64,000 nucleotides of DNA from assembly GCA_028023455.1 (NCBI GenBank), contig JAQFVV010012420.1, positions 4,156,001 through 4,220,000 of the forward strand. The letters are read 5' to 3'. Origin of the DNA: Epiperipatus broadwayi (taxonomy: Eukaryota; Onychophora; Udeonychophora; Euonychophora; Peripatidae). The notes under the pieces were generated by a model. It was not told where the DNA came from. It did not search any database and saw nothing but the letters and a program-made list of their open reading frames with translations. This document shows, piece by piece, positions 11,291-22,422 of the stretch (within the stretch, counting starts at the first letter, position 1; every line of letters starts with the position of its first letter). A program made the translations under genes and the position numbers.

Positions 11291-13700
11291 AGGTGTTTTA
11301 TCTCTTATAATTAATTTATATTGAAAATATTTTATAAATTATTATGGTTAATTTTATATAGAAGTAGATCTGTTTATAAATTAGTATGGCAAAGAACTGC
11401 TATTTTTCATTAGTTATGACACAGTTCAGTCAGTGTTTAAATCTAAAAAGAAAAATATTTTTATTAAAATAAACTCTCATCATGCTCTTAAAACTTAGTA
11501 TTTTAAAATCAGCACTAATATTTCATTTCCACCAACCTTAAATTGTAAATAGGCATTAACATGAAAAGTGCTGACTAATGACCTCTGGATAGTATAAAAA
11601 CAGGCTGCATAGACAGATTAAATTAAGTAAGATTATTTTTTTAATAGTACACAGTTCTAAGCAAAATATCCTCCAGGTTGGAGAATAAGTAATCATGGGA
11701 AAGAATATGTATAATGTTTGGATATTTACATTTTCTTTGTATGATACCATTTGCATCTGCTAATCACTCCACTTAGTATCTTCCTTTAAGCAGTAGTATG
11801 CAGTAGATGCATATTCTTATTGCATATCATATGCTTTGTGTTAAAATTTTTTGGTTCATAAATAAGTGCAATGTAGATGTTGTTTCCTGTCTCATATGCC
11901 TACTTAGTTAATAATTAGTTATTTACCCCCATTCCAATCTGAAATGATTAATCATAATCAATTATTCTAGCAAATCCTGAATCTATAAGTTAGTTAAGTC
12001 TTAAAACTATATTGTGACCATGTAAATTAGTAATTAGTAGAGATAATTAGTTTGTGCAGTGAATTTATCTCTCCCGAGACAATTAAAATGTTTTGTGCCA
12101 TATATCATCTGTGCATAAAAATAATAATAGAATCAAACTAAATAAGCCAATTAAAGAAAGGAATATATTATTTATCACTCTAAATTTAATCCTGGGTTCC
12201 CATGGATGGCTGTCAATTATGTTCTTGTTTGTGTTGTAATATTGTATATATGTAAATAAATTATAATGTCTCATTATTTTTAGCATTTGTCATTATTTGC
12301 AATCAATAAGGTTAATTAAAATATTATAGAGTCGATTGCATTTAACTGAATTTCGTGGGCTATAAAAGAAAAAGTTGATCGTGTGATGTCATAATGTGGA
12401 GTTCACATGCAAATTACTCTTGTGTAATTTTTGTGTAAACTGAACAATTTAGATTATTGCAATATCTCTGTTCAGACTGTGTTGTTTTGATATGTGTATA
12501 TTTATCATATATTCAATCAATTTTCATTTCTGTGCTTAAGGAAATAGAAATTATTATTTAAATATGGTCTCTGTAGAGATTTACTGAGCATATCTGTGTA
12601 CCAGGCAGAGGAATTTACGATATAATTGTTATTTCATTTTGGTGACATTAGTAGCAAAATGTCCAGTGTATAACTTTGAATCTACCAATGTTATTTTGGA
12701 TTTATAATGTTGTATTATCACTTTATGATTGTGATGTATGAAAATAAGTTTATGAAAACATGTAATGGAAAGATTACATTATAACTAAACTGACCCTTGG
12801 TCAGAGATAGTGCTAACTATCTAAGTTTTTTTTTGTGAATATAGAATGAATGGAAAAAAAAATTATAAAACCAAATGGAAAAAGATCTCTTGCCAGGTAT
12901 TTGTCATAAATAGGGAAAGTTTTTTTTAAAAAGCAATGCATTTTGAAGCACAGACAATAAGATTGACTATAACATCAATAAACACATTTTTATTAGATAT
13001 TCAAAGAATAAATTGCCTAGCCAAATAATTATCTAGAAAAAGGGTAAAACAGAATCAATTTATAAGTACAAAAAAAATCAGTAGTAGTATGTGACAAATA
13101 TTTGTACGAATAAATGGAAATGTAGATGGGAATTTCGTTAAGTCAATTTTTTTTAAAAGGATAATATGATAATACAAAATTTTCTAGTGGTGGATTTATT
13201 TGAAGTAACAAAAAGTTTAATGGAATAAAAAATTTAAAATGTTTTTATAACTAAATAGAAGTAATTGAGAATCTTAAAATCAAACCAAAAATTATTGTAC
13301 TGATGATAAAATTATATAGTTAATAAGTATTTAAGTCAAATGAATTGATATAAATAAAATACTTGTTAAAACAAAAAAAATATATAAATCAATAAATATG
13401 TTTATTATTTTATGTAAAAGTGTGTAATACTTAATATATAAAATTGTTATATTTAAAATCAACATTTTTTAATATTTTTGTATAGAATAAAAAATATAAA
13501 TTTATATATAAGCAAGTTAATTATAAAAATCTGAAATCAGACCCTTATACTCAATTATACAATTTTTGGCTTGTCTTTTTTTTAAAAAAAAAAACAATTA
13601 AAAAAGATTGTTTAAAAAGTTCAGTTCTCATATAATTAAATAAAATAAAATCAGGAGCATGTGAAGCACTGGAGAGAGAAGCTATAATGAGTACAAAATA
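11291..13700. other. AT-rich DNA, no gene seen
   Basis: Short open frames only (for example 11556-11756 and 12083-12286, minus), with low-complexity hydrophobic translations. No repeat shared with other parts of the window was recognised. Confidence 0.55.
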
Positions 13701-13702
13701 TC

Positions 13703-14280
13703 TTATCTCACCATATTTCATTTTCTTTTAAATAATTCACTAGCCCAGATACTGTCTTATCTAGATAGGATTCAGTATTCACCATGTCTAACCAATGCAT
13801 ATTTAAATAGATAACGCATAGCCAATGGAAAGAACAGGCCAATAGATGATGATGCTCTCTGATTGCAAATATTTCCATTAGGAATATGGATCTGCCAGTA
13901 AATAGGCAAGCTTTTTAAAGGTGGCATCTGGGAACTACAGTTACAAAAGACAGAATCAATGTTATCCAGATAATAGCAGATAAGCTAAATAGCTGATGCA
14001 GTGAAACAAATCCAATCTAGGACTGGAAGTGGTTAGAACCAAATGCTGACATAAAGCAAGTTGTCAAGTACAGTCAAAAGTATTACCAGATATACTCACA
14101 AGACAGGCTGTGCCAGTATAGCTGGATGTGGTATTAAGGGTATATGCAGTCTCTTATTCTATGGTTCACTTAAGAACTATGAGCAATATCATACTAATGG
14201 TAGCAGACAGAGTATAGCCATTGTATACACAATGCAAATCATTACCATTGTAAATCATTATCAATCCACTGCAGGATAAG
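13703..14280 (+). repeat. Left (5') LTR of gypsy A
   Basis: It aligns along its length with 17696-18200. Shared blocks include TCTAACCAATGCATAT(/CTCTAACCAATGCATAT), TTTCCATTAGG, GAAAGACAGAATCAA(/AAAGACAGAATCAA), AGATATACTCA and TATAGC(C/T)ATTGTA. Divergence is high, with many substitutions and indels, so the insertion is old. The outer boundary is estimated. Confidence 0.8.
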
Positions 14281-14439
14281 TCTCTCCAAATTAAATCCTT
14301 CTTCAATATCTAGTCTCTCTACTCCACCTCACCCAAGACTTTCTTATCTCATCCATCCATCTCACATGAGATTTCTTTCTGGGTGTTTTACAATCTCTTG
14401 GAAACCAATTTAATATTTTAAATGCTGATCTATAATAAT

Positions 14440-15850
14440 CTTTTCTAGCAATATATACAGCCCAACTCCACTTGTCTTTTAATCATTTCAATGGTGTCAG
14501 TAACACCTGTTTGTTCTCTTACCCATATATTGTGTTTTCGATTTCTTATTATTCCTAACATGCATCTCTCCATACTTCTTTGAGTAGTCTGAAATCTCTT
14601 TGTTGTTCTTCTATTAAATGTCCAAGTCTCAGATTTATAAGTAAGAACTGGTAAAACACATTTATTAAAAATCTTCCTTTTCGAACATGTTGGCATATTT
14701 ACTTTTAATATTAAATTGTTTCTATTAAAAGCACTCCAAATTTATTTCTATGATTAATTTCATCTATTATTTTTTAATCTTTAGTAATATCAAGGTATTT
14801 GTAATTGTTAACTTTTTCTAACTCATCATAATCAATCTTTATTTTCATTTTTTGAAAAAATCCATTGAATATTATTTTAGTCTTTTTAACATTTACCTTT
14901 AGTCCTACTTTCTTTCTTTCATCTAATAACTCTTGCAACATTTCCTGAAGCTCTAAAGCATTATTTGCAAAAAACAACTACATCATTGGCAAAATTTAAA
15001 TGACTTAAATAATCTCCATTTACTTTCACTCCTTTAGCTTCTCATTTTAATCCACAAAATATTTCTTGCAGCACTGCTGTAAAAAGTTTTGGAGATATGG
15101 AGTCATGCTGTCTTACACCCTCCTCAATGTTAACATTGCTAGTATATTACATAATCTAATTGTTGCTATTGTATTTTTATAAATATTCTTGAGAAATATG
15201 ACAAAACCTGGATGATCCAATGTTTTAATCATTGAAGAAATGTTTATACAATCATATAACTTTTCATAATCTACTAATCCAAAGCATAATGCTAACTGAT
15301 ATTCATTGGTCTTCTATATAGCTTCTCTTAACATTTGGATATGATCTACTATACTAAAACCACTTTTAAATCCAGTTTGTTCTTTTGGTTGGTTGAAATG
15401 GAATGTTCTCTTTAGATGAATTGTAATTATCTTGGTAAAGTTTTTATAAAAAATTGATAAAAGACTGATAGGTCTGTAATTTCTAAAATTTTCTTTATCA
15501 ACTTTTTAAAATATTTATACTATATTTTCCCAATCATCTGATATATTTTTATCATTTAGACATTTGGTATGTATCTTTGCCAAAAAATTTCTATTTCTTC
15601 ACCTGCTTTCTTTAATATATCGATTATAATTCCTTCATTACCTGGAACTTCTCCCTTTTCACAAATTTAATTGCATGTCTCACTTTTTCATTTAAAATCC
15701 CTAGAAATTCAGAAGATATAATAGATGTAGGTGATAATTGTTCTTTATTACTATATAATTCTTGATATAACTCCTACCCATTTCATGATGTAATTTTTCT
15801 TTTTCATAAATTCCATCTAACAAGTATCCTACCAATACCAAAATATTGTT
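14440..15850 (-). mobile_element. RTE-clade LINE fragment inserted in gypsy A
   Basis: On the minus strand I read RT motif A as LALCFGLVDYEKLYDCIN (about 15306-15250) and motif B as GVRQHDSISPKLF (15120-15080). Motif C is NFANDVVVF (14997-14975), where the catalytic FADD has become FAND. Downstream are LQEMLQELLDERKKVGLK and a C-terminal block (14696-14445) with TLTYKSETW-like and ERCMLGIIRNRK text. This order and wording are typical of RTE/BovB-type elements. Stops and frameshifts are frequent. The 5' part (endonuclease) is missing, as expected from 5' truncation. It is nested within the older gypsy element. Confidence 0.85.
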
Positions 15851-15974
15851 TCATTAATAGATATATAATATAAAATATATTTACATGTGTCTGCGTTTAT
15901 ATAAGTTCATAAAAAACATAACAGATTTTGGTACAGTCAACAAAATATAATTTTTTCTTCCTACTACTGGAAAA

Positions 15975-16210
15975 AAAGTTTAAAATGTCTGCCCCCCCCC
16001 CCCCAGTTATTAGATTTTGTCATTACTCAGAAAGATTGACTGCTATCATTATTAGTAAGTCAATAAAAAATTTTAAACTCAAACATCTGTGGTTATACGT
16101 TAATAATAAAAACAGAAACTTCCCCCAATAGTTCATCAGATTTTTTGACTTTAATCAAAAGATTGACTGCTATACTAACAGTAGATCTTCAAATAAAGAT
16201 TATGAATAAA
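15975..16210. other. Poly-C run and a short direct repeat
   Basis: A run of about 14 C (15991-16004) is followed by two related blocks ending AAAGATTGACTGCTAT (about 16030-16046 and 16158-16175). Function unknown; it lies between the nested RTE and the gag remnant. Confidence 0.5.
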
Positions 16211-16534
16211 CTCGAGTGGTTACTCACACATCAATACAAGTAGAATTATTTTTGATTTCTCTCACAAAATTGACTCAATTAACGATTTCTATCTGGTTTA
16301 TCCAGAAAACAGACCATGCTACAGGAATAAAGTTTTCTTCTATTTATAGGCTAATCAATTAAAAAGTGTAACTTAAAATTAGCCACACTCATCTTGGTGA
16401 TTAGACTTTAAACTTATGAGGTTCTTCAAATACAAGTAACCCTGATGTGCCAGATGAACTTGATTTGACAAAGCATTGTCTCTACCAAATAATGATAATT
16501 CAGATATCAGTACACGATGGAAAGAGGAAAAAGC

Positions 16535-16910
16535 TAGGGATTTTGATATTAAAATAAGAAAACTCACTTTAAAATGTGATTTCAAAGACTTCTCAAAGAA
16601 GCTCTGTGAGATCATTTTATTTGTGGAATGAAAGACCACAACCTCAGGATCACATTCCTAATGAACTCTGATATATTTGATTATGTGGTATTGCAAGCAA
16701 CTCTATTAAAATCAACAACAAGTCAATTCATTAAAAAGTGGACTATAACATTCAATTTGTTGAGCAAAAAACTGTATCACACAAACACCCAGCTGACAAT
16801 AAAAAACAGTTTGAATAAATCAGCATACCCTGAATGTTTATACTGGTATTCAGTGTTACATATTGCAAGTGTATCAGGTGCACAAAAGTGCTTATTTTAC
16901 AAGGAAACAA
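16535..16910 (+). pseudogene. gypsy A gag remnant with degenerate zinc knuckle
   Basis: The plus strand gives, across frames, a gag capsid-like end: RKLTLKCDFKDF, then in another frame FICGMKDHNLR from about 16615. This resembles the 'LRKLA..C.F....RD.FVCG' signature of gypsy gag proteins. Near 16834-16905 a Cys/His-poor stretch (CLYWYSVLHIASV ... CLFYKETTSC) reads as a decayed CCHC pair. Gag would form the particle shell. Stops and frameshifts run throughout. Confidence 0.6.
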
Positions 16911-17040
16911 CAAGTTGCTAAGGACGCAATAGAAGAGTCCATTCTGAAATGATGGAAAGGCAATTTTAAAAACAAATAAACTGCATAGCTGTATAAGCAA
17001 TGTTAAAGGTATTGATTCTGTTTTCAAATGCAGGATTATT

Positions 17041-17109
17041 ATTAATGATACATCTGTAACAATGGAACTAGATACTAGGTATGCAGCGTCCATTGTATCA
17101 ACAAATACA
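17041..17109 (+). pseudogene. gypsy A retropepsin remnant, active site DTG changed to DTR
   Basis: The plus strand encodes INDTSVTMELDTRYAASIVS, matching the beta-strand plus active-site loop of retropepsins (usually MELDTGA.VS). The catalytic Asp codon at 17071 is intact, but the following Gly is Arg, which should abolish activity. The frame stops at 17110. It follows the gag remnant directly, as expected for gag-protease order. Confidence 0.75.
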
Positions 17110-17396
17110 TAGGTTATCATTAAAAAAAAAATAATAGTTGCATCCTAGCAGCAAAACAATTATTAATTGCCAAGGAAATGAAATAGCACTCTTGAGTCAA
17201 ATTAGATATCTATCTCTTGGTGTGCCTACTGGTAAGCAGAATAATTTATTAGAACATCACTGATTCACTCACATTTTACAGCACCTAAAGCGAATCAGCT
17301 TACAACAATCGGTTCAAATAGAATCTATTAATAATAATTGTTAAATATGAAACTAAAAATGCAAAAACATGGATAGGTGCTCATATACTATGCCAT

Positions 17397-17582
17397 ATGT
17401 TTAAGGGAATCACCAAATGGGTTCCAGCAACTGTGATCAAAGTTGAAAGATCACAACAAGTAGTGGTTAAAACAGCTGACGGGCAGCAACATCATAGACA
17501 TGTTAAACAACACATGTCAGCCATCGGTGTGGAATCACCAGCCAGCAGTGATGAATCTACAGTTTTCAAGATTGATGGATGA
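17397..17582 (+). pseudogene. gypsy A integrase C-terminal tail
   Basis: This short frame includes KWVPATVIKVERSQQVVVKT and DGQQHHRHVKQH. They match the SH3-like tail and its 'W.pGtV......V...dG...rRH..q' pattern at the end of gypsy integrases. It stands alone because the catalytic core is deleted. It ends about 110 bases before the right LTR. Confidence 0.75.
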
Positions 17583-17684
17583 TAAAATTGTACCTGATGA
17601 GATCAACAAGCTGGAAAGACCACAATGTGAAAAAGTCTACTCATGCACTTGAATTATTTATATTCTCAAGGACTAATTTTAACC

Positions 17685-17693
17685 AAGGGGAGA
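17685..17693 (+). other. Polypurine tract of gypsy A
   Basis: AAGGGGAGA sits immediately 5' of the right LTR, which starts TGTCA at 17696. This is the plus-strand primer site used in LTR element replication, and it fixes both the LTR boundary and the orientation. Confidence 0.75.
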
Positions 17694-17695
17694 AT

Positions 17696-18200
17696 TGTCA
17701 TACTCATCTTGCCTTTAAATAATAAAGTAGCCCATATCTTGTCTTATCTGTATCGATTGATATATCCTCTAACCAATGCATATAAAAGATTAATACACCC
17801 TGAATCCAAATTTTTCCATTAGGGATGGGGATCTGGCAATAAATAGTCAAGATTTTTGAAGATAGAGTTAGAAAAATATTATCACACATCTGAAAGACAG
17901 AATCAACATTCTCCAGACAATAGCAGCTAAGCTAAATGGTTGACCCAGTAAGGAAAGCCCTGTTAAGAACTGGAAACTGCTAGAACCAAATTCCAACATG
18001 AGGCACAGTCAGAAGTGTCACTAGATATACTCATAAGGCAGGATATCACAGTACAGCTGGAAGTGGTAAGAAATCTATAAGGGCAAATGTAGCAGTAGTT
18101 CACCCTAAAGCTAGGAGCTATCTCTAACCAATGATAGCAGGGACTATAGCTATTGTAAATATAGTATAAATATGTAAATGTATATTTCTGTTTTTTTGTT
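17696..18200 (+). repeat. Right (3') LTR of gypsy A
   Basis: It begins TGTCA after the polypurine tract and aligns with 13703-14280. The distal end is not sharply defined because an AT dinucleotide tract follows at about 18204. Confidence 0.8.
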
Positions 18201-18205
18201 TCATA

Positions 18206-21200
18206 TATATATATATATCATTAAAAAAAAACAGTCAACACTTAGACAATCCCAATATCAATAGAATCAGCAATTACAAACTGTTGTCAAGGCAACCTTC
18301 TTCACAGTCTCTGATCATATTTCAATTTCTGACAGAATGTGGGTTTTATTAAAATTGATGCCATGGTTTGTTAATTTAATGTTTGAATAAATGGCTGATG
18401 AATTAGATTTTTATCTTACTGCCAAAATGTGTTCTTCCTTCTTATGTTTAGTTTGCTTTAAAATATGATTTACATCATATATACCAAAAAAAAAAAACTG
18501 TACAAGATAAATTATGGAAAGTTAAAATAATAAAAATATAATACTTTTAAAATAAAATGTTTAAAAAAAATCATTTAAAATGTGTCATAATTTCCAAAGA
18601 ATAAATGTATATATATTATGACGAAGAATCAAATAAAGTTCAAGACATTAAACAAAAAAAAAAAGAGAAGTTTTACTTTTGCATAAACCAGAAACATTAA
18701 GGAAAAACATTAGACAATACTTAAGAAGAAACTCAAAAAATATTAATGAAAAAAACTAGATTCAAGAGGAAAAAATAATGAATCACAAAAAATATTGAAA
18801 ATGGTACAGACAAAAAATAAATGCTGAAAGCAATAGAAACTATTCAAAATTTCAGAACAGAAACATAAGACAAAATATATAAAAAAGCAACAAAAAATAA
18901 ATAAATAGCTGGAACATTATTACAGAAACTGAACACAATACATTAATAAACAATGAAAACAAAGTTCTTAGTAAAATGTTGACAATTAAAAATAAAAAAA
19001 ATATTTAAAATGGTTTATTGCATCAGACCTCACTCTGCCCATTTCAGCAAAAAAACAAATGATAAAAATTTATTTTTATCTTCCCTTTGTTAAGACTCAA
19101 AACGTTTTTAACACAAAAACCAAAAAAGATGATGTAAATAATAATTTATACATAAGGTATACACTAATCAATATTTTAAAAAAAATCTATGAAATCTCAA
19201 ATGCAGGTAAGAACATGTGAAGAAAGTAGAAAATGATTTCAAAGTGGAAAATGCACCCACACACACACAAAAAAAAAGAATATCCAATATCTCAAACACA
19301 TTCACTATTCACTTGAAAATAAAGACAGAAAAACTTAAAAGAACATTTGATACATATGATGAAAATAAATAATAAACATATTGAAATCCATATTAGAGAT
19401 GCTAAACAAGGGATCAAAAAGTATAAATTATAAATCAAAAAGTATGAATTATAAATAAAAATAATCAAAGCCAAAGGTACCCTACTTGAGAAAAAGAAAA
19501 TGAATAAGATTGATGAAAATAAACTGGGCAGTGTAGAAAGTTATTTCCACTGTGAATATATATATATTTTTTATTGATCTACATTGACAAAAGTTAATAA
19601 AACTGATAAGAACAAGAATAGTTTAAAATCAGAAAAAATATCTTTAAAAAATAATAAAAAAAGCAATAAACACATGAAATTACAAATCAAATTAGATAGA
19701 TGCATATTTACTAATATGTTGTAAAAATAAATGAGGCAATAGATTCATTAGGAAGGATTTTGCCATTTGAAAAGATGCAGAACAAAAAGTTAATCAGAGA
19801 GAAAATTTGTTGAAAAAAATTGTAAGCTACAATTGCTTGCTCACATCTATTGTTGAATTGTGATTAGAAACTGTGTTCTGATATCACACAAGGTATAAAC
19901 AAAAACAGATTTTTGAGCATTTTTGCAAAGGACAAACAAAACCATGTAGGAAATTGGTGAAAAAACATCATATACTTACAAGGATGATTAAAATAAAATA
20001 TTAATTCTGAGAATTATAATTATGAATAATATTTTAAAAAATAAATCATTAAGCTTTCTTTTTATATATAATTTTTTTTTTAAGCAAAATATTAAAACTT
20101 TCATTTTCTTTCATTTTGAATTTATGCAGCATAATATTTTAATGAGAAGAAAAAAAAAGAATAAGTTCTGTATCTTAAAATAAGGAGTAATTTCAAAGAG
20201 CTTAACGTTCAAACAAAGGAATTAAAACCAGTCAAGTGTTGACAAAAAAGAAGAGCTCGAAGAATTTTCTCAACATTTCAAATAGCTCTTTTACTTGACT
20301 GCCAGCCTTTCATGGCTTCCTTTACCATGATAATCCTTTTCAATGTTATTAAGACAAAAAAGTTATCTTCAAAAAGAAATACATAGTTTTAATATTTCTT
20401 TTTAAATATTTGACGGAATATAAGATTGTAGATAATGGAAAGTGATATCTTAGCTGAGGAAAAAATGAAATTTTTGAAAGAAAGAAAAAAAATTCAAACT
20501 TATAGAAAAGTACTAAAGAGCATTTATAAATTTTGAATATATATTTCTAAACCCTTAGTTTTAATGGGGGTAAATGGTTTGTTAAAATTTAAGATAAGTT
20601 CTAAAAATAAAAATACTATTTAAGTAATTATAAGAGAGAGAAAAACAATAACAAACTATCACCAATGATGATGATCATCACTTGGTAGAAGACAATACAT
20701 ACCAATTATTACAATATCAGGCAAAGAAATTAATCTAAATTATATAACTACAAAGACAGTGTCATTATCATTTGACAAACATTTATTATAATTCACAATT
20801 CAATAGTTCACAAAAATGACCCTATTACTACCCTAAAATTCAGTTCAACCTTTAAAAAATCCCAAGGATATAGTGATTAGTGCATTAGTTTGTTATGACC
20901 ATAATCTAGAATTCAAATTTAGTTCAGAGCCAAAATAGTTTTAGATAACTGAAGAAATTACTGTGTAAATTTAGGATATTTTTGCTAGTCATATGGGTAT
21001 CTATTAGTTTCAGAATTCCCAGAAAATAAAAACAGTTCAGTTAAAACAGTTGCATCATTAAGAAACCAATAGCTCCATAATAGAAATTTTATTATTAGTA
21101 GAAGCTGGTAAGAGATCGTGAAATATTTGTTTCCCCAAACTTTTTTTTTTTTTCCCCATAGTTTTTTATTTTTAAATATGGTTATTTAATGTAGCAAAAT

Positions 21201-21561
21201 GATAATACTTTAAGAATATATAAAATAAATGTGAAAATTTATGAAAAGATAAATCAATACTGTGGACTGTTAGTTAGAAAAAAAAAAATTATAGAAATTA
21301 AATAATACAACATATATAATTTAATAAAAAGTGCAAAAAGAGTTTATAATTGATAAACTAAAGTGGGTATAAAGGACTTTATGATTAGTGGTTAGTGTAT
21401 TCATGATCTGAAATTCAGACATAGGTTTTAGTTAGTTGAAAATTTCTGAACCTAATTATGAAATTCAATATTTATTTGTAAATGAATATCGAGTTATATA
21501 TATCTTCACAAAATTTTGTTTGATCAGATAAGAATCATATAATAACCATAAAAAAATAACA
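18206..21561. other. A-rich DNA; no gene; one small inverted repeat at 20.2 kb
   Basis: Strand-biased, A-rich sequence from about 18.5 to 20.2 kb without open frames of note. At 20230-20312, CAGTCAAGT...AAGAGCT reappears inverted as AGCTCTTTTACTTGACTG, a possible 80-base hairpin. Near 20865-20930 a stretch ending GAATTCAAATTT loosely resembles a decayed tRNA-derived SINE head. Confidence 0.45.
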
Positions 21562-22422
21562 TAAAATGAAATAAACCACTAAACATCACATGATCACTAT
21601 CTCTTATACTAGCACATAAATGTTACTAAATAGGCAAAATTCTCCATACAGTAGTGCCACCCTGTGCCAACCAGTGTAATCAATGGACGCCAGAGGGTTG
21701 TGAATAAAATCCCTATCTAGTGCCTACTCATCCAATATCCCCAGACTAGTTTCTGGCTTGTGGCCTTCATCAGTGAGGACCCTTGCATCTGAGACCACTG
21801 CATCTAGATCTTAGGATCTAATGCAATCCTCCAGCAGCCACCTTTTATTTTGACTTAACTACAAGACTATGAGAATGAAATTGAAAACACAATATTTTCA
21901 ATCTAAGCTCAATAGCTTATAGTCATATGGGTCTGATCTCAGTTCAGCACCCATACATTTTGTTGTCCTTGGCTCCTTAAAAGCCTTCTGGCATCCATTG
22001 ATTACTCTGATTAGCACAGAGTGGCACTACTGTATGAAGAGTTTTCCTTGTTTAATAAGTTATGTGCTAGCATAAGAGATGGTGATCATGTGAGGTTTAG
22101 TGGTTTAACACCAATCCTGCCTAATAGGATAGTAGTGACTATGGTTGTTAAGGAGCCAAAGACCCCAAAATTATGGGTGCTGAACTGAGTTCAGACCCAT
22201 ATGACTATATAAGCTATTGAGCTTAGATTAAAAATATTATTGTGCTCTCAGATCCAAGGCTCCTCACTGATGAAGGCTAGAAACTAGTCTGGGGATATTG
22301 ATGAGTAGGCACTAGATAGGGATTTTATGCACAAGCCTTTTGGCATCCATTGATTATTCTGCTTGGCACAGGGTGGTGGCACTACTGTATGGAGAGTTTT
22401 GCCAGTTTACTAAAATGAAATA
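21562..22422. mobile_element. Foldback insertion, family A, longest well-bounded copy
   Basis: The element at 21574-22410 is flanked by a perfect 12-bp repeat, TAAAATGAAATA (21562-21573 and 22411-22422). It starts AACCACTAAACATCACATGA and ends GGAGAGTTTTGCCAGTTTAC. The left arm (about 21574-21965) recurs inverted in the right arm (about 22150-22410). A second inverted copy of the first 125 bp sits between them (about 21975-22106), so nearly the whole element can fold back on itself. No coding frame is seen. Other copies are at 25.7, 50.5, 53.1 and 60.9 kb. Confidence 0.85.

Larger units (their letters stand above)
13703..18205 (+). mobile_element. Decayed Ty3/gypsy LTR retrotransposon (gypsy A), plus strand
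   Basis: Two diverged direct repeats of about 500-580 bp (13703-14280 and 17696-18200) act as LTRs. Between them, in plus-strand order, are gag remnants (about 16535-16905), a retropepsin remnant (17041-17109) and the integrase C-terminal tail (17397-17582). A polypurine tract lies just before the right LTR. RT, RNase H and most of integrase are deleted between about 17110 and 17390. A minus-strand RTE LINE occupies 14.4-15.85 kb, in what would be the leader. The gag and protease motifs suit the gypsy group in which a CCHC gag precedes the protease. The element cannot move on its own. Confidence 0.85.

Noticed and set aside
20230-20312. Small inverted repeat as a microRNA precursor
   Set aside because: Pairing is interrupted and there is no evidence of transcription or conservation.
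20865-21430. Additional tRNA-derived SINE heads near 20.87 and 21.38 kb
   Set aside because: B-box-like words are present, but A boxes, tails and duplications could not be matched.
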